Assembly (NCBI RefSeq): GCF_002994745.2
Contig: NC_037089.1
Coordinates: forward strand, 83,786,347 to 83,850,346
DNA length: 64,000 bases
DNA from: Rosa chinensis
Taxonomy: Eukaryota; Streptophyta; Magnoliopsida; Rosales; Rosaceae
Direction: 5' to 3'
The notes beneath the pieces were generated by a model. That model was not told where the DNA came from. It worked only from the letters and a program-made list of their open reading frames with translations, and did not search any database. The translations under genes were made by a program, and so were the position numbers. The stretch's first letter is position 1. Each line of letters starts with the position of its first letter. Positions 32,681-42,387 of this stretch are shown in pieces.

Positions 32681-34142
32681 AACCCAGAGAATTTACTTAC
32701 TCGTTAAGATAGTAGACTCCGTCAATTCTTCAGCCACCGACTACTAGTACTCCCTTATCTAACAGTCTTACCAACTTATTTATACTCCATAATTAGACAC
32801 CAAGATTGACCTACCATCATCCAAGTTTTGCAAAATATGACATTTGATTTTTCTCTTCCGGTTTTTTTTCTTGTCCATATATACTGAACCACTATGACCA
32901 AAGAGGAGAGCATCTCGAATTGGGATAGACTTTGTTTCACAAAATTTATTTCACAAAAAAAAAAAAAAAAAGCTTGAAGCCTTGAATTGGATATTGTCGG
33001 TGGAGGAAGGGTCCACTATGAAACCTCACGCTCGTAGGAACTGGTTCCTCACTTGCATAATTTGTGAATCCTAGAAAACAAGATCCTACTATTTTGCATC
33101 CTTTTAAATTTCATTTAAAAAGAGGATTTACAGTTTGTGCATCAAAGGCATGGAGGACTTACAACTTTTTAGTATGAACACATGATAACGGGATAGCTAC
33201 ATACTTTGATCCCAAGGCATTTAGTAACATAGTTTGCATCATGTTGAACTACCATTTACGTACTCCCAAAGTACAAGATTACTCATAATGAACCTGAAAT
33301 GAACGATGAAAATGCCAAATACAGTGCAAAAATTGCTCAAAATGACATTTGTTAATCCATAACATGCAACTATAGAACCTATATGATCTGAATACAACCT
33401 TTCTATCTGAATCTTCTTCGCTCTTGCTGAGGGATGTAAACTAGATGAGATGGGAGGATGCCATGAGAAACTAAGAACCAACAGAAACATAGTTGTCGTG
33501 CCATTCTTCCCATTTTTGCTACATTAGCTAACGGATCAGCTGACAAATTTGCATCATCAAAGAGATGCTACCTTTCAGCCTCTAGAATTTGAGGTTCCTT
33601 CCTCTCCTTCAGTTGGCATTGAGTATCGAAACAAGGGGCACACGTGATTCACCTCCAGCCACGAGCCCACTGGACAATGCAATCTACATGATAACACTGT
33701 GTGCAAGGCAAAGGAACAATCAATTGATCATCACCGCCTTGCGCCAAAATCGTCCAGTTCCGTTTGATAGTAGCTTTTTCCAAACCATCAAATCTCACTT
33801 CATGCAAACTCTCAGTTCATCAATGGCATTGGCATCTAGAGCACTAAAACTGCCCAATATACACACGCCCGAAAGACATTGTCGAGGACAGTTGGGTGCT
33901 CCCGTTGTGGGACACCAACACTCGAAAGGTACCCAACCATATCTGTGGTGTGGACTCTGGACAAGATTATATATCCGATTTTCAAGACTTGGATTGTATT
34001 CATAGTTCTTTTCCTTTCTTTTTTCGGGTGGGATTATTTTCTTGCTCTCTACGCTATTTGTTCTCTATATAAAAGACGAGTCATTCTTTGTATCGGTACT
34101 CGGATATCTTTGGGGATTTAGGGATTGTTCTTTAGGGCACAA
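32680..34142. other. Spacer upstream of the F-box pseudogene
   Basis: No gene seen. From about 33,420 to 33,660 it resembles 35,680-36,090, for example the shared TTCCTTCCTCTC and GGCATTGAGTA motifs, so F-box flanking sequence has been duplicated here. Confidence 0.45.
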
Positions 34143-35216
34143 ATGGCCAACCTTTCAACAAAATCATATTTACCGCCGGAAATGATCTTTAACATCCTTT
34201 TACGGCTCCCAACCAAGGATCTCATACGGTTCATGTGTGTTTGTAGAGCTTGGAATGCTACTATCCACGACGAAAAGCTCATCATGACCTCATGACAACC
34301 AACAGTTCTCGCACCCTTGTACTTATACCATACGGTCCACTGTCCGGAGAACCCTCTGTATCGATTTCTTTCGACGGAGATGTATTTGGTAATGCCGTGA
34401 GAATTCAGCGGCCATTGGAACAAGATACCAGGATAGTGAGTTACTGTAACGGTTTGGTTTGCATTAATATCTATGATGCAGTATCTAAACAAGAGGATTT
34501 TGCAGTATGGAATCCGTCGATTCAAAGGTTGAAGAGAATTCCCTTAACAGCCATCGACCTGCCAGCAGGGCCTACAGCGAGATATCCGAAGTGGATGATT
34601 TGTGAAAGCTGTGGTATCTGTTGATAGGAATCATGAACTGGATTCGAAAGTGAAAATTTATAGCTTAAAATCCAACTCATGGAAAAAGATCCAAAACATG
34701 CCTTGCATTGGGCGTTTTGGACTAGCTGCACCATATCTATCCTTTCTGAATGGTGCTCTACATTGGCTGATGCATCGTAACTTAATTGTAACTCGTGATC
34801 TCGCAACTGAGAAGTATGAACATTTTCCCACCCCGTTGTTGATCTCATTGTTGATCCCTTTCGATGGACTTTGGAGGTCTTGGGAGTGTGTGTGTATTCT
34901 GAAGATAGAGGCTCATATTTGAATGACGTTTGGATTATGAAAGAATATGGAGTGACAGCATCTTGGACTCGGTTATATACTACGGATACGAGGGATATGC
35001 CTCGGCGGCCTTGTCAGTATCCCCACCCCTATTATAAACCCTTGGTGTTTTCAAAGACCGGCAATGGTTCTATTAGTATCAGACGACAACATGCTTTGCT
35101 GGTATGACTTAGAGAAAAAGAGTGCGAAAGAAGTTGAGATTCTTGGTACGCCCTTTAAATTTACAGCAGCTATTTGTGTGGGAAACCTTCATCTCCTTAA
35201 TAATGATCCTGTGTGA
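34143..35216 (+). pseudogene. F-box protein (FBA/kelch-associated type), frameshifted
   Basis: Starts MANLSTKSYLPPEMIFNILL, continuing RLPTKDLIRFMCVCRAWNATIHD, a typical F-box for SKP1 binding in SCF ubiquitin ligases. An in-frame TGA after KLIMTS and at least two further frame changes (near 34600 and 34890) break the substrate-recognition half. That half still reads across frames as the F-box-associated repeat: RIVSYCNGLVCI, VWNPSIQRLKRIPL, SWKKIQNMP, FLNGALHWL, YDLEKKSAKEVEILG. The ancestral gene was about 350 codons without introns. Not functional as read. Confidence 0.78.
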
Positions 35217-37013
35217 TCACTAGGTTTTCTATTATGGTCATAGTTCGAAGTTCGAACTTTGTTTATAATTTTATTGCATACTGTAACATGGAGATTATTA
35301 TCAAGGAAAAAAAAAAACCTTCTGGGTTTACAATCACAGTATAAGGAATGCAGCAATTCTGAAACTTTTATTTATTTATTTTTATTAACAATCTTGCTAC
35401 ATTAGGAATTGGCTAAAGGTGCCAAATAGTTCATGGCCCTGATATGTATCTGAATCATCTGATTATGTATGAACATCAAAGAAATTGCACAAACTAATAC
35501 CGCAGACCAAAAATCTTATATATAGGCTGTCAAACTCCAGATACAATAGGATTACAATGACCAAGCTGGAGCAATTCATCAAACTTGTGCATCTTCATCT
35601 TCACGAACAGACATTGTAAACATGATGTGATGGAAAAATGGCACGAGCAACAGTAATCAACAAATCATCACCGTGCCATTCTTCCCATCCCATCTAGTTT
35701 ACAATCGAAAACTGCATTCTTCGGGTTTGAGGGTGGGACAAATGCCCTGCATTGTCTGTCTCCGAGGAACTAATATCGTCTGATCCCTTTCTCCTTAAAA
35801 AAAAAAAAAACTGCATTCTTCGTACTCCAAGCCTTTCCAGGACATAAACAAAAAATAAACCAAAAAGCAAAACTGAAGTGCAAAAGTGTATGCCTCATGG
35901 GAGTCATGGCCGGTCCCAAATAGTAAAGGCAGCAAAGCCGCTCTACAAGGCAAGGGAATATGAGGCCGCCGTTCTCGGAGATACTAGTACAAGCACCGTC
36001 AACAATACTTTCCCTTCGGCCTCTGTTTAGAATTTGAATGTTCCTTCCTCTCGCTCAGTCGGCATTGAGTAACGACACAAGGAGCACGTGATTCATGAAT
36101 TCATTCCTCCTATCGTACTTTGTTGGTAGGATTTAGAGAAAAAGAGTGGAAAAGAAGAGGAAGAATTTAGAATGACCTGTGAATTTACAACAGCTATTTG
36201 TGTGGAAAACCTTCGTCTTCTTAACGGTGATCCTGTAATTGTTGAGAGAACAGGTAGGCAGTCACTAGGTGTCATGTTTTAAGCTCGTACTTGATTCCCA
36301 CTTTCAATTGCATAATATATAAGCATGTCTTCTTTTATTGTGTGTAAGATCGAATTGATTTTGATATAGACGTGTACACATATCACTTTTGACATAATTT
36401 CTGGGTTTGCAATCACAGCATGAGGAATGCAGCAATCTTGAAACATTTTGTTTCATTAAGAATCTAGCTACATTATGAGTTGGCACTCAATTTGGTTTAA
36501 CCAATTACAAGTTCACCGCCCTGATATGCATCTGATTATGTATGAAGTACGAACATCAAAGCATTACACAAACTTATATACCACACTCCAAACATCTCTC
36601 ATATATTGGCTGTCGAACTCTAAATACAATGACTGGAGCAACACTTCAATCTTGGCATCTTCGACTCCACGAACAAACATTGTAAACAAGATGTGATGGG
36701 AAAATGGCACGAGCAACAATATTTTATCATTTTCGTGCCATTCTTCCCATCCCATCCAGTTTACAGTCCAAAACTGCATTCTTCATACTCCACGCCTCCA
36801 AGTTCTCCAACCCTTTCCCCATGACATCAACAAAACAAAGACCAACAAACCACAAAAACATAAAACAAAAAACAAACTGAAGTAAAACAAAAAATGTATG
36901 CCTCATGGCCAGTCCCAAATAGTAAAGGCAGCAACGCCGCTCCACAAGGCAATGGAATATGAGGCCGCCCTTCTCGGAGATACTAATAAAAGCACCGTCA
37001 ACGATACCAGGCT
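35105..37013. repeat. Direct duplication of F-box 3' end and flank (35105-36010 and 36129-37013)
   Basis: The last codons of the F-box pseudogene and about 0.9 kb downstream recur about 1 kb further on. The second copy begins with GATTTAGAGAAAAAGAGTGG and TTTACAACAGCTATTTGTGTG, and includes a fragment of the F-box C-terminus (about 36117-36260). Both copies end with the GAGGCCGCC...TTCTCGGAGATACTA block. The first copy carries an inserted LINE tail. Confidence 0.65.
35711..35822 (+). mobile_element. Ultra-short LINE tail (about 87 bp) with 13-bp target duplication
   Basis: Only the last ~70 bp of the LINE 1 family 3' UTR plus 14 A residues (35724-35810), flanked by ACTGCATTCTTCG at 35711-35723 and 35810-35822. 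The homologous site at about 36,770 lacks the insert. Confidence 0.85.
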
Positions 37014-37143
37014 TTGTTTGTGACGCTTACTTGGGATCTTACAAACACACAAACTGTTTGCTCCCACTGAAAAGCTTGAGAATTCCGAAGAGAAATCTCA
37101 CGCCACATTGTATCAACAAACAAAGAAAACAAGTAAAATTCAA

Positions 37144-37236
37144 TCTGCTCAGACGCTAGGAAGTTTCATTCTCATTGATTTTTTACAATCTCTGAAGTCT
37201 GACATGTGAATTTAATCCATAATTCATCACCGCAGA
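37144..37236 (-). ncRNA. Box C/D snoRNA b (guide to 25S rRNA)
   Basis: On the minus strand, box C GTGATGA (37224-37230) and box D CTGA (37149-37152) are brought together by a terminal stem TCTGC/GCAGA. The segment complementary to AGTCTGACATGTG (37196-37208) matches the plant 25S rRNA stretch just after AAACACGGACCAAGG, as I recall it. It lies before a weak D' box (CAGA). By the D+5 rule the target would be the C of AGTC. No protein frame is involved. Confidence 0.72.
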
Positions 37237-37265
37237 ACAATACACAAAACATAATTAGCAGTAGG

Positions 37266-37348
37266 AAGCTCTCAGCTTTCAAAACTTATCCATTCATGAT
37301 ATGAATCAGAATAGCGTATATGCCTATCAAGGCAAAAATCACAGAGCA
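37266..37348 (-). ncRNA. Probable box C/D snoRNA c (guide to 18S rRNA)
   Basis: Minus strand: a degenerate box C (GTGATTT, 37336-37342), D' CTGA (37306-37309), box D CTGA (37272-37275) and terminal stem GCTC/GAGC. Directly upstream of D' is a 12-nt complement to AATAGCGTATAT, a conserved 18S rRNA segment, predicting methylation of the G in AATAG. Box C is the weak point. Confidence 0.55.
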
Positions 37349-37416
37349 ACAACCACAGTAAAACACAAAGTTCAAATCTACGAAACAACAACAAAAAAAG
37401 GTAAAAACTTTCCTAA

Positions 37417-37498
37417 TCGTGAGATCAGAGTTGGTTAAGGTTTTTCGTCAATGTAAATTCAGAAACACGGACCAATAAGTTCCTCATCACGCCCACGA
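37417..37498 (-). ncRNA. Box C/D snoRNA a, copy 1 (guide to 25S rRNA)
   Basis: Minus strand: box C GTGATGA (37484-37490), D' CTGA (37459-37462), C' TTGACGA (37445-37451), box D CTGA (37425-37428), and a 7-bp terminal stem TCGTGGG/CTCACGA with one G-U pair. Directly upstream of D' is a 13-nt perfect complement to AAACACGGACCAA (37463-37475), a highly conserved 25S rRNA sequence. D+5 predicts 2'-O-methylation of the A in AAACA. The D guide (complement of AGTTGGTTAAGG) is conserved in copy 2, but I do not recognise its target. Confidence 0.88.
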
Positions 37499-37599
37499 GT
37501 AATTTAAAAAAAAAAAGAACCAATCTTTCATAGTAAAAGATCAAAAGAAACAAACTTTTACACAGTACAGATCAAAATCGGCAAAGAAGAAGTAAAACA

Positions 37600-37682
37600 T
37601 AAGAGATCAGAGTTGGTTAAGGTTTGTCGGTCACGGTAAATTCAGAAACACGGACCAATAAGTTGCTCATCACGCCTACAAA
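37600..37682 (-). ncRNA. Box C/D snoRNA a, copy 2 (guide to 25S rRNA)
   Basis: A diverged tandem copy about 183 bp from copy 1. Box C GTGATGA (37667-37673), D' CTGA (37642-37645), box D CTGA (37607-37610) and the same 13-nt guide to AAACACGGACCAA (37646-37658). Flanks and terminal stem have diverged, while boxes and both guides are kept, which suggests selection on the RNA. Confidence 0.85.
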
Positions 37683-37730
37683 TAATTTTGAGAGAAAAAA
37701 AAACCCAAAGAGGGGAATGAAGAATTGAAG

Positions 37731-37825
37731 CAAATCATCAGAGACTTAAATACAAGTAAACATGGAAGGTGGAGATAGCGTATCTCCATTCATATTGTTG
37801 CAGTATTATTCTCATCACAGATTTG
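37731..37825 (-). ncRNA. Box C/D snoRNA d (18S rRNA complementarity)
   Basis: First RNA of the cluster on the minus strand. Box C GTGATGA (37812-37818), box D CTGA (37738-37741), terminal stem CAAATC/GATTTG. Internal segments complement two close parts of 18S rRNA: TTGTTGCAGT (37795-37804) and ATAGCGTAT (37775-37783). The latter sits in a GGAGATA/TATCTCC hairpin. No clean D' box was found, so the methylation target is unclear. Confidence 0.65.
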
Positions 37826-37951
37826 ATAAAACAGAGAGACAGAGCGGAATAGAAATTGGGTCCAAAACAAACCCAAGCTATAATTACAGTGAGAACATAG
37901 ATCTAAAGGGAGGAGGAAAAAGAAGACGATGACTCCCAAATTCTCGAGGCG

Positions 37952-38014
37952 GGTATTTATAGTGTGACACGGAGAAAACCCTAAATAGGAATTGGGAAGG
38001 TTCGAGAATTGGGC
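37952..38014 (-). promoter_or_regulatory. snoRNA cluster promoter: TATA box, telo-box, site II
   Basis: Reading toward the cluster on the minus strand: site II-like GGCCCA (near 38008-38013), the telo-box TTTAGGGTTTT (37975-37985; AAACCCTAA on the plus strand) and TATA box CTATAAATACC (about 37951-37961), then about 125 bp to the first snoRNA. Telo-box plus site II is the known signature of plant snoRNA and ribosomal protein promoters. Confidence 0.7.
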
Positions 38015-38643
38015 CTGCTATTCACTGAAGCCATATGTATGCAATCTCGTCTTTGTAGAACCATCTGTGAGGTCCAATAAGGACCCATGTGATGACAGGT
38101 TTTTGGCCCAAACTTTTATGGTATAGGGTTTAGATTGGTCGACTAGGTCACACGGACTTGAGAAGGAAAGACATCCATCGCGTCCATAGTCTACAACTAT
38201 TCGATTAACTCGTGCAATCCTAAGAGTAGGGGTCGTCAACGGGCCAGGCCGGGCCCGGCCCGGCCCATTCATAGCGGGCTCGGGCCGGGCCTTGCCATAT
38301 TTTAAAATAATTGCGGGCCGGGCCGGGCCTGGCCGGGCCGGGCTTTATTAAAAATCAAAGGATCCAAGCCCGTCCATATAAAGCGGGCCTTGCGGGCTTT
38401 TTCGGGCCGGGCCGGGCTTGGCCTTGCGGGCTTTTTTGGGCCGGGCCTTGCGGGCTTTATTTATAAATAAATATTTAAAGACACAAGTTTTTTTTTTAAA
38501 TCAAGCTTTGGAAATTCAATGGATAATGATCAAATACAACCAAAGATAATAGATCTATATAACTATATTGTACCAAAAAAATCTATATTTATATATAGAT
38601 ACTAATTTATTGATAAATAAATTTTTAAAGACACTAATTTTTT

Positions 38644-40390
38644 ATAAACCTATATTTATATATCATACACTCCAAAGAGCAACCCCTATCAATTCAAAGA
38701 AAATGGAAAAACCGACCGTTGGATGGGTTTATTACAATAAATTATGAGTATGGTAAAAAATTTAGCCAATTTCACCATATTTTAGAATCCGATCGGATTG
38801 GTCAACCGTAGTCACTTATATGTTTTATTGTTTGACCGATGGCGTGGCAACCGCGAAACGTGCTTATTTTTTCACATCACGTTTGTATATATTCCATCGA
38901 TGGATGTGCGTGGACATAAGATAAAAAAAATTAATTTTAATTACAAACACATTGGTGTATACCAATTTTATTCCTTTAGTTGTATGACTTATACATTGCA
39001 TTTAAATTGTTTAGGTTCATTCTAAAGCAACCATGAAGTAGAAAATGAATTCGGAGAAACCAACCGCTCGATGGAGAGATTGTAATGTTTTATGGTGATT
39101 GTAGAAAATCTAGCCAATTTCGTTATTGTTTCGAATTCGATCAACTAGGTCAAACGTAGTTACTCTTATAAACCCATATTTATATATCATACACTCCAAA
39201 GAGCAACCCCTATCAATTCAAATAAAATGAAAAAACCGACTGTTGGATGAGTTTATTACAATAAATTATGAGTGTGGTAAAAAATTTAGCCAATTTCACC
39301 ATATTTTCGAATCCGATCGGATTGGTCAACCGTAGTCACTTATATGTTTTATTGGTTGACCGATGGCGTGGCAACCGCGAAACGTGCTTATTTTTTCACA
39401 TCACGTTTGTATATATTCCATCGATGGATGTGCGTGGACATAAGATAAAAAAAATTAATTTTAATTACAAACACATTGGTGTATACCAATTTTATTCCTT
39501 TAGTTGTATGACTTATACATTGCATTTAAATTGTTTAGGTTCATTCTAAAGCAACCATGAAGTAGAAAATGAATTCGGAGAAACCAACCGCTCGATGGAG
39601 AGATTGTAATGTTTTATGGTGATTGTAGAAAATCTAGCCAATTTCGTTATTGTTTCGAATTCGATCAACTAGGTCAAACGTAGTTACTCTTATAAACCTA
39701 TATTTATATATCATACACTCCAAAGAGCAACCCCTATCAATTCAAAGAAAATGGAAAAACCGACCGTTGGATGAGTTTATTACAATAAATTATGCGTGTG
39801 GTTAAAAATTTAGCCAATTTCACCATATTTTCGAATCCGATCGGATTGGTCAACCGTAGTCACTTATATGTTTTATTGGTTGACCGATGGCGTGGCAACC
39901 GCGAAACGTGCTTATTTTTTCACATCACGTTTGTATATATTCCATCGATGGATGTGCGTGTACATAAGATAAAAAAAATTAATTTTAATTACAAACACAT
40001 TGGTGTATACCAATTTTATTCCTTTAGTTGTATGACTTATACATTGCATTTAAATTGTTTAGGTTCATTCTAAAGCAACCATGAAGTAGAAAATGAATTC
40101 GGAGAAACCAACCGCTCGATGGAGAGATTGTAATGTTTTATGGTGATTGTAGAAAATCTAGCCAATTTCGTTATTGTTTCGAATTCGATCAACTAGGTCA
40201 AACTTAGTTACTCTTATAAACCTATATTTATATATCATACACTCCAAAGAGCAACCCCTATCAATTCAAAGAAAATGGAAAAACCGACCGTTGGATGAGT
40301 TTATTACAATAAATTATGCGTGTGGTTAAAAATTTAGTCAATTTCACCATAGTTTTGAACCCGATCTAATTGGTCAACCGATTACCGATA
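38644..40390. repeat. 524-bp tandem array, three full units plus a partial
   Basis: The landmark CACTCCAAAGAGCAACCCC recurs at 38668, 39192, 39716 and 40240, exactly 524 bp apart. Units are nearly identical. Each contains a diverged internal repeat of about 110 bp (ACCGACCGTTGG... and ACCAACCGCTCG..., both running to GTCAA-CGTAGT). A 75-93-codon open stretch repeats in each unit, but it looks incidental. Confidence 0.9.
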
Positions 40391-40448
40391 TGTAGAATAT
40401 ATATATATGCACATATTCTATATAGAATAATAGAAGTATAAGAACTTC

Positions 40449-40449
<1 letters not shown>

Positions 40450-40491
<42 letters not shown>

Positions 40492-40589
40492 CTCTATATA
40501 TTATTATATTATATATATAAACACACACATATATATAAACACACACACACATATATATATCTCTATATATATATTATATATATAAACAA

Positions 40590-40623
<34 letters not shown>

Positions 40624-40648
40624 CTCTATATATATATCCTCTATATAA

Positions 40649-40684
<36 letters not shown>

Positions 40685-40833
40685 CTCTATATATATATAT
40701 ATATTATATTTAAACACACACACACATATATAAATATATATATACATATATATAAACACACACACATATATAAATATATATATACATATATATAAACACA
40801 CACACATATATAAATATATATACATATATATAA

Positions 40834-40864
<31 letters not shown>

Positions 40865-40950
40865 AACACACACAAATATATATATCTATGTGTGTGTGTG
40901 TATATATATTTATAAACACACACACACATAACTACAAATATATATATATA
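40450..40950. repeat. Compound CA/TA microsatellite
   Basis: About 500 bp of alternating ACACAC and ATATAT runs with short TATCTCTATATA interruptions, forming a higher-order pattern of (AC)n(AT)n blocks. It is non-coding; the Cys/Tyr/Ile-rich translations are artefacts. Confidence 0.92.
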
Positions 40951-41152
40951 TAATATTTTACGGGCTTTTACGGGCCGGGCCTAGCGGGCCTTTGGCGGGC
41001 CGGGTTTTTGCGGGCTTTAGGCGGGCCGGCCCTCGGCCCACCAAGGCGGGCTTTTGCGGGTTTTTTGACGGGCCGGGCCGGGCTAAAAGCCCTCCGGGCC
41101 GGCGGGCCTCCATCGGCCCACTTGATCCGCGGGCTTTTTGATGAGGCCTACC

Positions 41153-42387
41153 TAAGAGCAACTCCACCGGTGGAGTTAATTGGGCAAGCCATGTCATTTT
41201 GATGATGTGTTGACCGGGTAGAATGAAAAAGCACCTTCTACAGGGCCTTGCTTGACCAGCTAAGCTTTTTAGCTTTGCATGACCCAGGCCAAAAAAATGG
41301 GCAAGCATGTGACTATTTTCTTGCCCAAGGTCATGGAGCTGCCAGCTCGGCCCACTGGAGAACGTGGGTGACGTCAGGTGCAGACGCAAAGAGACAGACG
41401 CAGGAGTGGAGGACACGGACCAACCACCTAGCGCCATGTGGCCCAGCACCTTCTACATCCTTATTTTGTCGCGTAGCAACATTGCTTTTGCGGCAGGGGA
41501 CAGGTGGCATCGAGCCGTTGGCTTTTCAGAAAATTTGAAACCAACGGTCCTTTAATCTGGGCCGTTGGTTTCAATTAAGGTGAACAATCTGACGATGGAT
41601 GAATTAATATGTATATATATTAATTGTAACGGTAATGTTCGGTGGAGTTTTTATATGTGTATATATTAATTGTAACGGTAAGAAAACAAAATCTAAAAAT
41701 TTATCTATAAATACCTAGCATTTTATTGACATCTCACACCCAAAAAATTAGAGTTCATAGTTACACATTCCTCCTCTTCATATAGCTCTCACCATTCAAT
41801 TTTTTTATTATCCAATATGGCCGAACAAAGGGGAAACACATGTCCAATGGCCGGACAAGAGGGAGATCAAAGTGAAGATACCCAAGATAAAAGGAAATGG
41901 ACGGATGAGGAAGATGGACGGGTGATTGTTTCAACCGTTTCAAAAAAAATTGTCGGTGGTGCCTTTACTCATTTCAACAAAAAATGTCGGTGGTGGCTTC
42001 ACTCATTTCAAGGAAAATTGTCGGTGGTGGCTACACTCATTTCAAGATAAATTGTCGGTGTGTAGGTGGCTCATAATTTATCCACCGAAAATATTAGAAA
42101 AATAGTAAATTGCATAATTATAACATTAATTATCCATAAATCTCCATTGTTATAATCTATACATCAAATATATTTTAATCCTAAAATTTGAAAATAAAAA
42201 GTCAATAAACAGTAAAAGTGCACAGTACGTGAACAGTAAAAAAAAGACCGGCAAAAACTGGATAAACAGTGAACAGTCTTGACCGGTCAAGAAAAAAACA
42301 GGTGGAAACCCATGTCCAGTGGCAGTGAACAGTAACTTGACTGGTCGACGCCTCGACTTTTCTTGACTACAGGTGGAGTTGCTCTAA
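41153..42387. mobile_element. PIF/Harbinger-like element 1 (41156-42384)
   Basis: 1,229 bp with inverted termini GAGCAACTCCACC...GGTGGAGTTGCTC and TAA target duplication (41153-41155 and 42385-42387). It contains a TATA box (CTATAAATACC, about 41704) and a short frame starting at 41817 (MAEQRGNTCPMAGQEGDQ, then KRKWTDEEDGRVI) that may be the start of a Harbinger Myb-like ORF1. No transposase. The left TSD and end were later split by the hAT-like insertion. Confidence 0.75.
41937..42064. repeat. About 36-bp minisatellite in the Harbinger-like element
   Basis: Three to four imperfect copies of a unit containing ACTCATTTCAA and AATTGTCGGTGGTGG. They follow the small frame beginning at 41817 and extend it to 77 codons. 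Confidence 0.7.

Larger units (their letters stand above)
38219..41158. mobile_element. hAT-like element, 2,924 bp (38227-41150), with 8-bp target duplication
   Basis: Bounded by CCTAAGAG at 38219-38226 and 41151-41158. The ends are imperfect inverted repeats (TAGGGGTCGTCAA left, TAGGCCTCATCAA on the reverse of the right), and both ends carry dense GGGCCGGGCC-type subterminal repeats. There is no transposase; the interior is a 524-bp tandem array and a long CA/TA microsatellite. The 8-bp duplication and TAGGG termini fit hAT; the family is inferred from structure only. Confidence 0.78.

Noticed and set aside
34001..34142. Possible coding exon upstream of the F-box ATG (frame 33589-34005)
   Set aside because: No family features; part of the sequence is duplicated F-box flank.
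36880..37020. Possible H/ACA snoRNA ending GGCATACA on the minus strand
   Set aside because: A TGCCT/AGGCA stem before an ACA is suggestive, but I could not find a proper H box or a symmetric pocket.
38644..40390. CRISPR-like or multi-copy gene interpretation of the 524-bp repeats
   Set aside because: Units are contiguous, too long and without unique spacers; the repeated 75-93-codon frame lacks domain features and sits in AT-rich repeat DNA.
40574..40929. Cys/Val/Tyr/Ile-rich frames on the minus strand
   Set aside because: Translations of the CA/TA microsatellite, not proteins.
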